Shown one piece after another: positions 1 through 9,944 of a DNA stretch of 64,000 nucleotides; the stretch's first letter is position 1; the number at the start of each line of letters is the position of its first letter. Made by a program: the position numbers and the translations under genes. The notes under the pieces were generated by a model that saw only the letters and a program-made list of their open reading frames with translations, made no database searches and was not told the DNA's origin. The stretch comes from Aphanomyces cochlioides (taxonomy: Eukaryota; Oomycota; Saprolegniomycetes; Saprolegniales; Verrucalvaceae). Location: the NCBI GenBank assembly GCA_019828595.1, contig JAHQRK010000042.1, forward strand, positions 62,001-126,000, read 5' to 3'.

Positions 1-2813
1 AGGAGAGTATAGCCCGGCGTAATCCAGGCGGACATGGCAGACTTGCGGGGTGGGGTGGTGATGGCTTGAATGCATCTGATCATGACAGAGCGGTTGTGTT
101 GTTGCCATAAAGCAAGTGCATGGTGCAGGCCTAAGCCACCGGACTTCTTCGGCATGAATATGATCTCCTTTTTGATCAAACGGAGGCCATGGACAGAGGA
201 GGATGGGTTGATTTCTTCACCATGCATAAATTGAAGCATGGCCTTGTCGATCTTTTTGGCCAGGTCTTTGTCGGCAGGGACAAAAGCCAGTTGGTACCAT
301 AACACAGGCAGACATATGCTGTGCAGGATAGTGACTTTTCCGGCCATGGTTCGAGCCTTGTAGAGCCACAAAGACAAGCGAGCCACAAACTTCTCAAACA
401 CGTAATTGAAACGTGCCAATGGAGAAAGATTGGGCGCAACCAAGATACCAAGAGCCTTCACGGGACTGTCGGAAGTAACTTGTAGTGAGGCAAGGTTCCC
501 ATTCAACTGGCTGTAGGTCAGAATTTGGGTCTTGTCTACGTTGAGTCGGAAACCAGACTTGTCGCAAAAGGTTTGAACCAATGCAAGCTGCCGGTGGAGG
601 CACGTCTCATTTGCCGCATAGAGTTGCGAGTCGTCGGCAAAGTAACTCCCAGTGTGGTAGCGATCCCCACACTTGATGCCATAGTTGGAGTGTTGCCGTA
701 GGAGTTGGCACATCGGTTCCAAAGCGATCACAAACAGAAGTGGCGACAGTGGATCACCTTGCAACACACCGCGTGAGATGTGAACTGGCTTGGACAAGAA
801 GCCGTTCACCAAGATGCGAGACTTGCGGCCCGAGTACAGTACGCGAACCATGTCAACAAAGGTTTCGGGAAAGCCATAGTGACGGAGGACGCGGAGCAAG
901 TACGCGTGGTCCACGCGATCAAAAGCTTTCTCAAAGTCAAGCAGTGCCACCATCGAGGACGGACTGTGTAGTTTGATGTGGCGCAGCATGTCATCCAGTC
1001 GTGCAATATTGGTTTGGATATTGCTTCGACGGATAAAGCCTTGCTGGTCCGGGTGGATGATGTGTCGAATGTGGCGCTGGAGTCGATAAGCCAGAATACT
1101 CGTCAGGATTTTCACATCCGTGTTGAGTAGGCTAATGGGCCGATAGTTCTTGGCCTGTGACTTGGGGCCTTTCTTGTGCAGCAACACCAGCGTACTGACA
1201 AGTTGCATGGGAGTCAAGCGAGGGTGAGAATGGAGCTGGTGTGTGAATAGCAGCTCCAATACCAACGACCACTTGTGAGGTGCAAGTTTGAGGACTTCGA
1301 ATGGCAGAGCGTTGGGACCTGGCGCTGAGTTCGAACTGCTGTGTCGAATAGCATGATAGAACTCGTTGGCGCGCAAGGGAGCCGACAGCTCTTTCTGGGC
1401 TTGCTCTGGCAGTTGCTTGTGTCGAGTCAATGGGGTCAGAAATGACGACACTTCGTCTCCAGATCGCTGCACCTCGGGAGCTGCAAACAAGTCCTTGTAG
1501 TAGTCGACCAGGACGTCAGACATGCCTTGTTGATTGGAGACAACATTTCCATTGACATCCACCAACTCTTTGAAGACTGTCTTCTTCAAGGGGGTAGGGA
1601 CAGGGGACATGAAGTGGAACTTGGACGAGCGCTCTGCTTTGTACAAGTGAAGTTGGAACGCCTGGTCTTGACGAAACTGCTTGTCTCGATCTTGCAGCTC
1701 GTGAATTTGCTTTTGAAGGTCTCGCACTCGATCCACCAGCACTGCATCTTGACGCATGTTGGGGACTTGCAAAAGCGAAGCGATCTCGACAGCTAACTTC
1801 TTCAACGGCAGACGTTGTTTCTCCAATCGTTGAGAATGGAATTCTTTGAGTTGGGAGCGGATATCATTGACCAGCATGTCGTAGGCCTTGGAGATATTGT
1901 GGAATGTTGGAGACTTGTCCAAAAATCGATCCAGACATCCATGAACAATCTCGGCCGCTCGTGGTAGACGAAGTAGCCAAGTTGGAGCTTTCCATGATCC
2001 AGAGCCATGGCGCAATGTTTGACGCTTTGTGATGATACGACAAGCCACGTGGTCAGCCTGTGGAACGTGTGGCATGTGCGTCGCCTTCCAATGACGAAGA
2101 CCCGCCAAGGTGGACGAACAAAATATGTAGTCGAGTCGGTTGGTGAGTGTGGGACTTGTGAAGGTTCTTGCCACGGGGTTTTGACGGCGAAACAGATCCA
2201 CCAGAGACAAACTGTGCATCCATTGTTCCAGTTGAAGGGTGCCGGCCATGGTGGAGGTACTGGGTCTCAACGAATCCAAATCTTTGTTGAGAGTGCAGTT
2301 GAAATCTCCTCCAACAATGTGGAGCGCATGTGGAGGAAAGTCGCGTGGCAATTCTTCGAAGTAACTTGCTCGTTCTTGGAAGGCTGCCGGCGCATAGATA
2401 TTGTGGAGAACGACTGTCAGTGGACCCAGAGTACATCGCACTTGTAGATAACGACCACGAAGCACTGGGTTGTCATGAGGGACTTGAGTGGCGTTCTTCA
2501 AAGGAGAGTGAGGATGTATCAACGTAGCCAGACCTCCAGTGGCTGGCGACGTGGATACTTCAGGGTAAATAGGCTCTTCAAAGAACAAAGAGCCTTCGTG
2601 GTTTGTGATGCGTTGCCAATGGAACGCAACACGGTCGTGGAGACTTGGCGTGCGGAAACGGGTTTCTTGGATAAAGGAAACGTCGTGAACACTTGATAGT
2701 TTGTCGAGGATGTACCGATGACTGTTGGAGAAGCCATTGGTGTTGAGGGAGATGATTTGTGGGTCCCAGTCCACGAGTTCAGTTGGGACATCGGAGAAGT
2801 TGTTGTCAATCAT
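1..2813 (-). CDS. ORF2 of copy A: endonuclease-reverse transcriptase (partial, C-terminus off-window)
   Basis: Starts at the ATG at 2813 (protein begins MIDNNFSD; the upstream in-frame GTG is not a likely eukaryotic start). The frame stays open to base 1, covering about residues 1-937 of 1,351. It contains the whole APE-type endonuclease and the reverse transcriptase with the YFADD box; the zinc-knuckle C-terminus lies beyond the edge. The start lies 78 nt after the ORF1 stop in the same frame. No stop or frameshift is seen. See copy N ORF2 for domain positions. Confidence 0.93.
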   Translation of the reverse strand, partial: MIDNNFSDVPTELVDWDPQIISLNTNGFSNSHRYILDKLSSVHDVSFIQETRFRTPSLHDRVAFHWQRITNHEGSLFFEEPIYPEVSTSPATGGLATLIHPHSPLKNATQVPHDNPVLRGRYLQVRCTLGPLTVVLHNIYAPAAFQERASYFEELPRDFPPHALHIVGGDFNCTLNKDLDSLRPSTSTMAGTLQLEQWMHSLSLVDLFRRQNPVARTFTSPTLTNRLDYIFCSSTLAGLRHWKATHMPHVPQADHVACRIITKRQTLRHGSGSWKAPTWLLRLPRAAEIVHGCLDRFLDKSPTFHNISKAYDMLVNDIRSQLKEFHSQRLEKQRLPLKKLAVEIASLLQVPNMRQDAVLVDRVRDLQKQIHELQDRDKQFRQDQAFQLHLYKAERSSKFHFMSPVPTPLKKTVFKELVDVNGNVVSNQQGMSDVLVDYYKDLFAAPEVQRSGDEVSSFLTPLTRHKQLPEQAQKELSAPLRANEFYHAIRHSSSNSAPGPNALPFEVLKLAPHKWSLVLELLFTHQLHSHPRLTPMQLVSTLVLLHKKGPKSQAKNYRPISLLNTDVKILTSILAYRLQRHIRHIIHPDQQGFIRRSNIQTNIARLDDMLRHIKLHSPSSMVALLDFEKAFDRVDHAYLLRVLRHYGFPETFVDMVRVLYSGRKSRILVNGFLSKPVHISRGVLQGDPLSPLLFVIALEPMCQLLRQHSNYGIKCGDRYHTGSYFADDSQLYAANETCLHRQLALVQTFCDKSGFRLNVDKTQILTYSQLNGNLASLQVTSDSPVKALGILVAPNLSPLARFNYVFEKFVARLSLWLYKARTMAGKVTILHSICLPVLWYQLAFVPADKDLAKKIDKAMLQFMHGEEINPSSSVHGLRLIKKEIIFMPKKSGGLGLHHALALWQQHNRSVMIRCIQAITTPPRKSAMSAWITPGYTL

Positions 2814-2891
2814 CACGAGTACAGATGAAAATGAGTAGAATGGAGGGGTCAGAGGGGAGGTTGAAATGGATTGAAGCAGGGGATAGAAGCC

Positions 2892-5800
2892 TTAGAGTTG
2901 ATCGTCCTCCAAATCGAGGGGATCAATTTCGTCGGCGTTCATGGAGTGGTGAGCTTTGCTGCAGAGCTCGTCGATGTGGTAATTGTTGGTGATGCTTTTG
3001 AGCATCGAGATGGCCGACAAGACGGGAGCCGGCAAAGTGAACTTCTCGAGATTGTCGCTGAAGTTTTCGATCAAAGCAAACAGCGACCAGTCCGTCAAGC
3101 AGTTGGTGTCAGGCAATCTTGTTGCTTCTTGGTTCAATAGAACAGTCAGTGCCTCCGAGTTTGTGTAGAGGTCTGGGGCCCGATTTGAGAGGAATAAGTC
3201 AATCGTAGCAAGTGCAAAGAGGATGCGCTTGATCTCTGGTATGTCCGTGGTCAATTCTTCCAAGATTTCTGACGGGTGAATCTTGTATTGAGCCATGAAG
3301 TTGACGTGATGTTTGTAGTTGTGAGGCTTGCCTTGAGCTTTTAACAAAGCCATCTTGCGCTCAATAGTCTTGGTTGCAACAAGTGACTGAAACAAACTGA
3401 GGTCTTCATCTTGTGCGTACATAGCATGTGCAACGAGCTGAGGGTCATCTCGCAAAATGCGTTGACATTCGGTGATACTGCCTTCGACTTTCTTGTCTCG
3501 AATGATCTTCTTCGCCAATTCGAGGTGGGCTGCAGCAGACTTGTTAAGTCGTTGTTTCTTCGTTTTGCCTTTGGTCTTTTTCGGGCGTGGCGCACTTGAA
3601 TCTTCCAATACAATTCGAGGCACTGCAAAGTCTTCAAACGAGAGTTCCACGTCGTCTTCTTCGAGGATATGAAAACGGTTGGATGTCGGCAGGGGATCCA
3701 AACGTGGGGACGAAGGCAAAGTACGTTTTGGAGCTGGTCCAGACCGGTAGCCCGTTACCAATTGAAGGTCCAGCGAGTTCTTGGGCTGCTCACTTGGTGG
3801 AGCAAGAGCGGGCGATTCGTTGGTAGACATTTCCACATCTTCTTGTTGTTTGTCTTGTCCATTGTTGTTAGGGGGATCGCTGTCACCAGACATATCGACA
3901 TCAGAGCCATGAGAAGGAGCTGTTGGCTGTGGTTGTTCATCTTGACCATCTTCAGATGCCTCAGTTGAGTCGGCCTGGCCTTCCGCATTTGTTCCAGGGT
4001 CTTGATCATGATCGTCTCCATCATGTTCAGGTTCTTTTTCTCCTGACGGAGGAGATTTTGCCGCTGCCTTGGCCGCTTTTGCCTTCGCTTTTTCAGCCTT
4101 GGCCTCTGCACGTCGTGAAACAATCGACGGAGGCAATGTCTTGTTCAGAGCAGCGATCTTGTGCTGAAACACGACGACAAAAGGCTGACCCGACGGATCC
4201 GTAATGGTGATTTCGCGTAGTGCGTCGCCGGATTTTGGCACCAACACTGCAGGAGGCGCAGGCGACTTGAAAATGACTCTCAAATGCGGCGACTTGATGT
4301 TCTGACCAGCAGTAGGGTTGAATGCTGCTATCACTGACTTGGTCAATGCAGCCATTTTCTTGACAATCGCCTTGGCCATCGAAGGGTGACTGACCTTGTT
4401 GAACGTAACGTAGTAGTTGTTGCCATAACGCGAGTACTTGGGAACCAAGAAGTCTTTGCCACCAAGTCGAAACGTTGTGCCTCCCATTTCCACGCACGTA
4501 GACAAGTTGTAACTTGAGATCACAATGGTCTGTGGGTTCTTCTTGTGGATCAAAATGTTCGGAAATTTGGAGCCCCATAACGAACCAGGATTTTCCTTGA
4601 CAAATTGATCGCAGATGACTTTTTCGGACCAGTCCTTGTAGCCTTCGCCCAACTTGACTGTGAGCTCGTACACTTGGGACTGGGGGGTGAGCAAAATGTT
4701 TTCAATGAAGGCGTCCATGTCACCAGAGTCTTTGTAGAATGCGTCCGCCATGGCCTCGCATCGCGCAATATCGTCATCGGCAATAGCATGAGCACCAGTG
4801 TTGCGATGTTTCGCGCCTTTGGGGGCATTGCCTTGCTTGGAATCTTTCTTGGACGAAGCTGAATCCTTGCCGGGAGTCTTTTGCGTCCATGGATTGGCCT
4901 TTTCAGCGTTTTGTTGCTCTTGATCGCCTTGTATTTTGTCTGCCGCGGTAGGAGGATCAACAGCGCCATTTCCTTGAGCAACGGATTTGTCGACAATGTC
5001 TTGATTTGACTGGTCATTGTCATTGTTTGTCGATTGTTCCTCTTGAATAACTTCTCCAGGAGTATCACACGGCTTCGCTTGGCCGTTAATGTCGCCTGAC
5101 CCATCAACCTCCGAGTGAATTTGAGTATTTCCCTCGTCGGTTAAGGCCTCGGTTTCAGTAGAATCCTTCCCCTCGGCGTCTCCAGAGACCATATCCACGT
5201 CCTCTTGAGATTTTTCTTCTTCCTCTCCCGTTCTAGGAGGCTCAGCACAGGGGGCGACGCGGTTGGTGGCTGCTGGCTCAGTCCCATTGGTCACGAGAAA
5301 GGCCGGGGCCAGACCCCCAGTGACAGGGGTAGAAGGGGAATCCATGCCATCCCCGCAGCACGGTGACTGGGGTACACCATTGCTCCGGCGAGAACCCAAA
5401 TCGGGATACCGCCCCCACCCCTCCGAAGAGGCCCCTGGGGGGAAGTAGACAGAACCGCAGGGTGTGCCCATAGGGGGGGCCCTCGTAGCCTCTAGGGCTG
5501 GCATGGACCCCGTTTTCTCGCCGCCTTCACTGGGGATCGACTCCAATTGGAGTCCAGGGAAGCAGCCACCACAGGCACAAGGCCCCAGTGGTTCGCCCTC
5601 CTGAGTGAGGGCTTCGCTAGACAAGTTAACGACAGTGGTCTGGGGGTCAACCACTGACCCACTGAGGTTGACCCCCCCTGGAACTCCGGCGAGTGGAGCA
5701 CCAGGTGAAGCGCTGGGGGAGCGAGACGCAGATTGGTCTCCAGAGACGCTGTTGGGGTCGAACTCGACCTCCACTTCGGCCCTAGGGTTAGGTGTAGAGA

Positions 5801-5930
5801 CATTACTCACACCACTTCCGCCATCCTGATTGGACGACGAAAGTGGGTGAGGTGATACAATACCTGGAATGATGGTGACTCCGTGAGTGTTGGTCTCACG
5901 GAGCTCGGAACAGCTGTTGGCGTTGGACAT
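2892..5930 (-). CDS. ORF1 of copy A, intact (1,012 aa)
   Basis: Complete ORF1 from ATG at 5930 (MSNANSCSELRE) to the TAA at 2892-2894, identical in length to ORF1 of copy N. The reading frame is also open upstream of the ATG through the doubled 5' leader and on into copy B sequence, but that extension is an accident of insertion. ORF1 proteins of LINEs normally bind the element RNA; here the fold is not recognised. See copy N ORF1 for the layout of acidic, basic and conserved regions. Confidence 0.9.
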   Translation of the reverse strand: MSNANSCSELRETNTHGVTIIPGIVSPHPLSSSNQDGGSGVSNVSTPNPRAEVEVEFDPNSVSGDQSASRSPSASPGAPLAGVPGGVNLSGSVVDPQTTVVNLSSEALTQEGEPLGPCACGGCFPGLQLESIPSEGGEKTGSMPALEATRAPPMGTPCGSVYFPPGASSEGWGRYPDLGSRRSNGVPQSPCCGDGMDSPSTPVTGGLAPAFLVTNGTEPAATNRVAPCAEPPRTGEEEEKSQEDVDMVSGDAEGKDSTETEALTDEGNTQIHSEVDGSGDINGQAKPCDTPGEVIQEEQSTNNDNDQSNQDIVDKSVAQGNGAVDPPTAADKIQGDQEQQNAEKANPWTQKTPGKDSASSKKDSKQGNAPKGAKHRNTGAHAIADDDIARCEAMADAFYKDSGDMDAFIENILLTPQSQVYELTVKLGEGYKDWSEKVICDQFVKENPGSLWGSKFPNILIHKKNPQTIVISSYNLSTCVEMGGTTFRLGGKDFLVPKYSRYGNNYYVTFNKVSHPSMAKAIVKKMAALTKSVIAAFNPTAGQNIKSPHLRVIFKSPAPPAVLVPKSGDALREITITDPSGQPFVVVFQHKIAALNKTLPPSIVSRRAEAKAEKAKAKAAKAAAKSPPSGEKEPEHDGDDHDQDPGTNAEGQADSTEASEDGQDEQPQPTAPSHGSDVDMSGDSDPPNNNGQDKQQEDVEMSTNESPALAPPSEQPKNSLDLQLVTGYRSGPAPKRTLPSSPRLDPLPTSNRFHILEEDDVELSFEDFAVPRIVLEDSSAPRPKKTKGKTKKQRLNKSAAAHLELAKKIIRDKKVEGSITECQRILRDDPQLVAHAMYAQDEDLSLFQSLVATKTIERKMALLKAQGKPHNYKHHVNFMAQYKIHPSEILEELTTDIPEIKRILFALATIDLFLSNRAPDLYTNSEALTVLLNQEATRLPDTNCLTDWSLFALIENFSDNLEKFTLPAPVLSAISMLKSITNNYHIDELCSKAHHSMNADEIDPLDLEDDQL

Positions 5931-5956
5931 TTTGAGCGCGGCGGCACTTGATAACT

Positions 5957-6026
5957 TCTTGACTTGAGGGGTACGAGGCAAATTCGGAAGTTCTTGACTT
6001 GAGGGGTACGAGGCAAATTCGGAAGT
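5957..6026 (-). repeat. tandem duplication of the first 35 nt of copy A
   Basis: Two perfect 35-bp units lie head to tail, 5957-5991 and 5992-6026. Each is the element 5' end beginning acttccgaatttgcctcg on the minus strand. All other complete 5' ends in the window have one unit. Confidence 0.95.
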
Positions 6027-6029
6027 TGC

Positions 6030-7299
6030 CCATGTCAACAAAGGTTTCGGGAAAGCCATAGTGACGGAGGACGCGGAGCAAGTACGCGTGGTCCACGCGA
6101 TCAAAAGCTTTCTCAAAGTCAAGCAGTGCCACCATCGAGGACGGACTGTGTAGTTTGATGTGGTGCAGCATGTCATCCAGTCGTGCAATATTGGTTTGGA
6201 TATTGCTTCGACGGATAAAGCCTTGCTGGTCCGGGTGGATGATGTGTCGAATGTGGCGCTGGAGTCGATAAGCCAGAATACTCGTCAGGATTTTCACATC
6301 CGTGTTGAGTAGGCTAATGGGCCGATAGTTCTTGGCCTGTGACTTGGGGCCTTTCTTGTGCAGCAACACCAGCGTACTGACAAGTTGCATGGGAGTCAAG
6401 CGAGGGTGAGAATGGAGCTGGTGTGTGAATAGCAGCTCCAATACCAACGACCACTTGTGAGGTGCAAGTTTGAGGACTTCGAATGGCAGAGCGTTGGGAC
6501 CTGGCGCTGAGTTCGAACTGCTGTGTCGAATAGCATGATAGAACTCGTTGGCGCGCAAGGGAGCCGACAGCTCTTTCTGGGCTTGCTCTGGCAGTTGCTT
6601 GTGTCGAGTCAATGGGGTCAGAAATGACGACACTTCGTCTCCAGATCGCTGCACGTCGGGAGCTGCAAACAAGTCCTTGTAGTAGTCGACCAGGACGTCA
6701 GACATGCCTTGTTGATTGGAGACAACATTTCCATTGACATCCACCAACTCTTTGAAGACTGTCTTCTTCAAGGGGGTAGGGACAGGGGACATGAAGTGGA
6801 ACTTGGACGAGCGCTCTGCTTTGTACAAGTGAAGTTGGAACGCCTGGTCTTGACGAAACTGCTTGTCTCGATCTTGCAGCTCGTGAATTTGCTTTTGAAG
6901 GTCTCGCACTCGATCCACCAGCACTGCATCTTGACGCATGTTGGGGACTTGCAAAAGCGAAGCGATCTCGACAGCTAACTTCTTCAACGGCAGACGTTGT
7001 TTCTCCAATCGTTGAGAATGGAATTCTTTGAGTTGGGAGCGGATATCATTGACCAGTATGTCGTAGGCCTTGGAGATATTGTGGAATGTTGGACACTTGT
7101 CCAAAAATCGATCCAGACATCCATGAACAATCTCGGCCGCTCGTGGTAGACGAAGTAGCCAAGTTGGAGCTTTCCATGATCCAGAGCCATGGCGCAATGT
7201 TTGACGCTTTGAGATGATACGACAAGCCACGTGGTCAGCCTGTGGAACGTGTGGCATGTGCGTCGCCTTCCAATGACGAAGACCCGCCAAGGTGGACGA
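6030..7299 (-). CDS. ORF2 of copy B, central fragment
   Basis: Covers about residues 234-655 of ORF2: the end of the endonuclease (from SSTLAG, including the DH pair) and the reverse transcriptase up to ETFVDM, including the LDFEKAFD motif. Cut on the downstream side by copy A and on the upstream side by copy C, whose 16-bp TSD (7284-7299) is the edge. The frame is open within the fragment. Confidence 0.9.
7284..7299. repeat. TSD of copy C, left copy (16 bp)
   Basis: ccgccaaggtggacga at 7284-7299 recurs exactly at 23902-23917, directly after the 3' end of copy C. It is copy B ORF2 sequence (residues 234-238) on both sides. Confidence 0.95.
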
Positions 7300-9798
7300 C
7301 CGTGTTGCGTTCCATTGGCAACGCATCACAAACCACGAAGGCTCTTTGTTCTTTGAAGAGCCTATTTACCCTGAAGTATCCACGTCGCCAGCCACTGGAG
7401 GTCTGGCTACGTTGATACATCCTCACTCTCCTTTGAAGAACGCCACTCAAGTCCCTCATGACAACCCAGTGCTTCGTGGTCGTTATCTACAAGTGCGATG
7501 TACTCTGGGTCCACTGACAGTCGTTCTCCACAATATCTATGCGCCGGCAGCCTTCCAACAACGAGCAAGTTACTTCGAAGAATTGCCACGCGACTTTCCT
7601 CCACATGCGCTCCACATTGTTGGAGGAGATTTCAACTGCACTCTCAACAAAGATTTGGATTCGTTGAGACCCAGTACCTCCACCATGGCCGGCACCCTTC
7701 AACTGGAACAATGGATGCACAGTTTGTCTCTGGTGGATCTGTTTCGCCGTCAAAACCCCGTGGCACGAGCCTTCACAAGTCCCACACTCACCAACCGACT
7801 TGACTACATCTTTTGTTCGTCCACCTTGGCGGGACTTTGTCATTGGAAGGCGACGCACATGCCACACGTTCCACAGGCTGACCACGTGGCATGTCGTATC
7901 ATCACAAAGCGTCAAACATTGCGCCATGGCTCTGGATCATGGAAAGCTCCAACTTGGCTACTTCGTCTACCACGAGCGGCCGAGATTGTTCATGGATGTC
8001 TGGATCGATTTTTGGACAAGTCTCCAACATTCCTCAATATCTCCAAGGCCTACGACATGCTGGTCAATGATATCCGCTCCCAACTCAAAGAATTCCATTC
8101 TCAACGATTGGAGAAACAACGTCTGCCGTTGAAGAAGTTAGCTGTCGAGATCGCTTCGCTTTTGCAAGTCCCCAACATGCGTCAAGATGCAGTGCTGGTG
8201 GATCGAGTGCGAGACCTTCAAAAGCAAATTCACGAGCTGCAAGATCGAGACAAGCAGTTTCGTCAAGACCAGGCGTTCCAACTTCACTTGTACAAAGCAG
8301 AGCGCTCGTCCAAGTTCCACTTCATGTCTCCTGTCCCTACCCCCTTGAAGAAGACAGTCTTCAAAGAGTTGGTGGATGTCAATGGAAATGTTGTCTCCAA
8401 TCAACAAGGCATGTCTGACGTCCTGGTCGACTACTACAAGGACTTGTTTGCAGCTCCCGACGTGCAGCGATCTGGAGACGAAGTGTCGTCATTTCTGACC
8501 CCATTGACTCGACACAAGCAACTGCCAGAGCAAGCCCAGAAAGAGCTGTCGGCTCCCTTGCGCGCCAACGAGTTCTATCATGCTATTCGACACAGCAGTT
8601 CGAACTCAGCGCCAGGTCCCAACGCTCTGCCATTCGAAGTCCTCAAACTTGCACCTCACAAGTGGTCGTTGGTATTGGAGCTGCTATTCACACACCAGCT
8701 CCATTCTCACCCTCGCTTGACTCCCATGCAACTTGTCAGTACGCTGGTGTTGCTGCACAAGAAAGGCCCCAAGTCACAAGCCAAGAACTATCGGCCCATT
8801 AGCCTACTCAACACGGATGTGAAAATCCTGACGAGTATTCTGGCTTATCGACTTCAGCGCCACATTCGACACATCATCCACCCGGACCAGCAAGGCTTTA
8901 TCCGTCGAAGCAATATCCAAACCAATATTGCACGACTGGATGACATGCTGCACCACATCAAACTACACAGTCCGTCCTCGATGGTGGCACTGCTTGACTT
9001 TGAGAAAGCTTTTGATCGCGTGGACCACGCGTACTTGCTCCGCGTCCTCCGTCACTATGGCTTTCCCGAAACCTTTGTTGACATGGTTCGCGTACTGTAC
9101 TCGGGCCGCAAGTCTCGCATCTTGGTGAACGGCTTCTTGTCCAAGCCAGTTCACATCTCACGCGGTGTGTTGCAAGGTGATCCACTGTCGCCACTTCTGT
9201 TTGTGATCGCTTTAGAACCGATGTGCCAACTCCTACGGCAACACTCCAACTATGGCATCAAGTGTGGGGATCGCTACCACACTGGGAGTTACTTTGCCGA
9301 CGACTCGCAACTCTATGCGGCAAATGAGACGTGCCTCCACCGGCAGCTTGCATTGGTTCAAACCTTTTGCGACAAGTCTGGTTTCCGACTCAACGTAGAC
9401 AAGACCCAAATTCTGACCTACAGCCAGTTGAATGGGAACCTTGCCTCACTACAAGTTACTTCCGACAGTCCCGTGAAGGCTCTTGGTATCTTGGTTGCGC
9501 CCAATCTTTCTCCATTGGCACGTTTCAATTACGTGTTTGAGAAGTTTGTGGCTCGCTTGTCTTTGTGGCTCTACAAGGCTCGAACCATGGCCGGAAAAGT
9601 CACTATCCTGCACAGCATATGTCTGCCTGTGTTATGGTACCAACTGGCTTTTGTCCCTGCCGACAAAGACCTGGCCAAAAAGATCGACAAGGCCATGCTT
9701 CAATTTATGCATGGTGAAGAAATCAACCCATCCTCCTCTGTCCATGGCCTCCGTTTGATCAAAAAGGAGATCCTATTCATGCCGAAGAAGTCCGGTGG
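7300..9798 (+). CDS. ORF2 of copy C, first piece (residues about 61-893)
   Basis: Open from the truncation point (RVAFHW) through the rest of the endonuclease and the full reverse transcriptase, ending at MPKKSGG where copy D is inserted; the TAA that closes this frame at 9800-9802 comes from D. It lacks residues with N24 and E50 of the endonuclease, so this copy could not have made an active endonuclease. Confidence 0.92.
9783..9798. repeat. TSD of copy D, left copy (16 bp)
   Basis: cgaagaagtccggtgg at 9783-9798 is repeated at 17179-17194. The two copies flank D exactly, next to its 3' end (9799) and its 5' end (17178). Confidence 0.96.
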
Positions 9799-9944
9799 TT
9801 AAATGAGTTGTATTAACCTTATTTTTGAGCAAAGGCCCTAATGACTTACTAATTTGCCTCGTACTGTATAAATAGAACTTGGAAAACAGAATATGGCAAA
9901 GTGGTCATTGAACAGGAGATGAAGTGAGTGAGCCGTCAGCTCAC

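Larger units (their letters stand above)
1..6026 (-). mobile_element. LINE copy A, 5'-complete, continues past the left edge
   Basis: Minus-strand copy of the non-LTR family with its 5' end at 6026 and its 3' part outside the window. ORF1 is intact and ORF2 is open up to base 1. It is inserted in copy B at about ORF2 codon 655; B resumes at 6030 and three extra bases (6027-6029) lie at the junction. The first 35 nt of the element are present twice (5957-5991 and 5992-6026). The TSD cannot be seen because the 3' end is off-window, but the flank next to the 5' end would give a 15-bp TSD starting with CC, as for other copies. Confidence 0.93.

Noticed and set aside
7284..7310. Head-to-head junction of minus (B) and plus (C) ORF2 sequence, like a twin-priming 5' inversion
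   Set aside because: The 16-bp TSD at 7284-7299 and 23902-23917 shows that C is a separate insertion in B.
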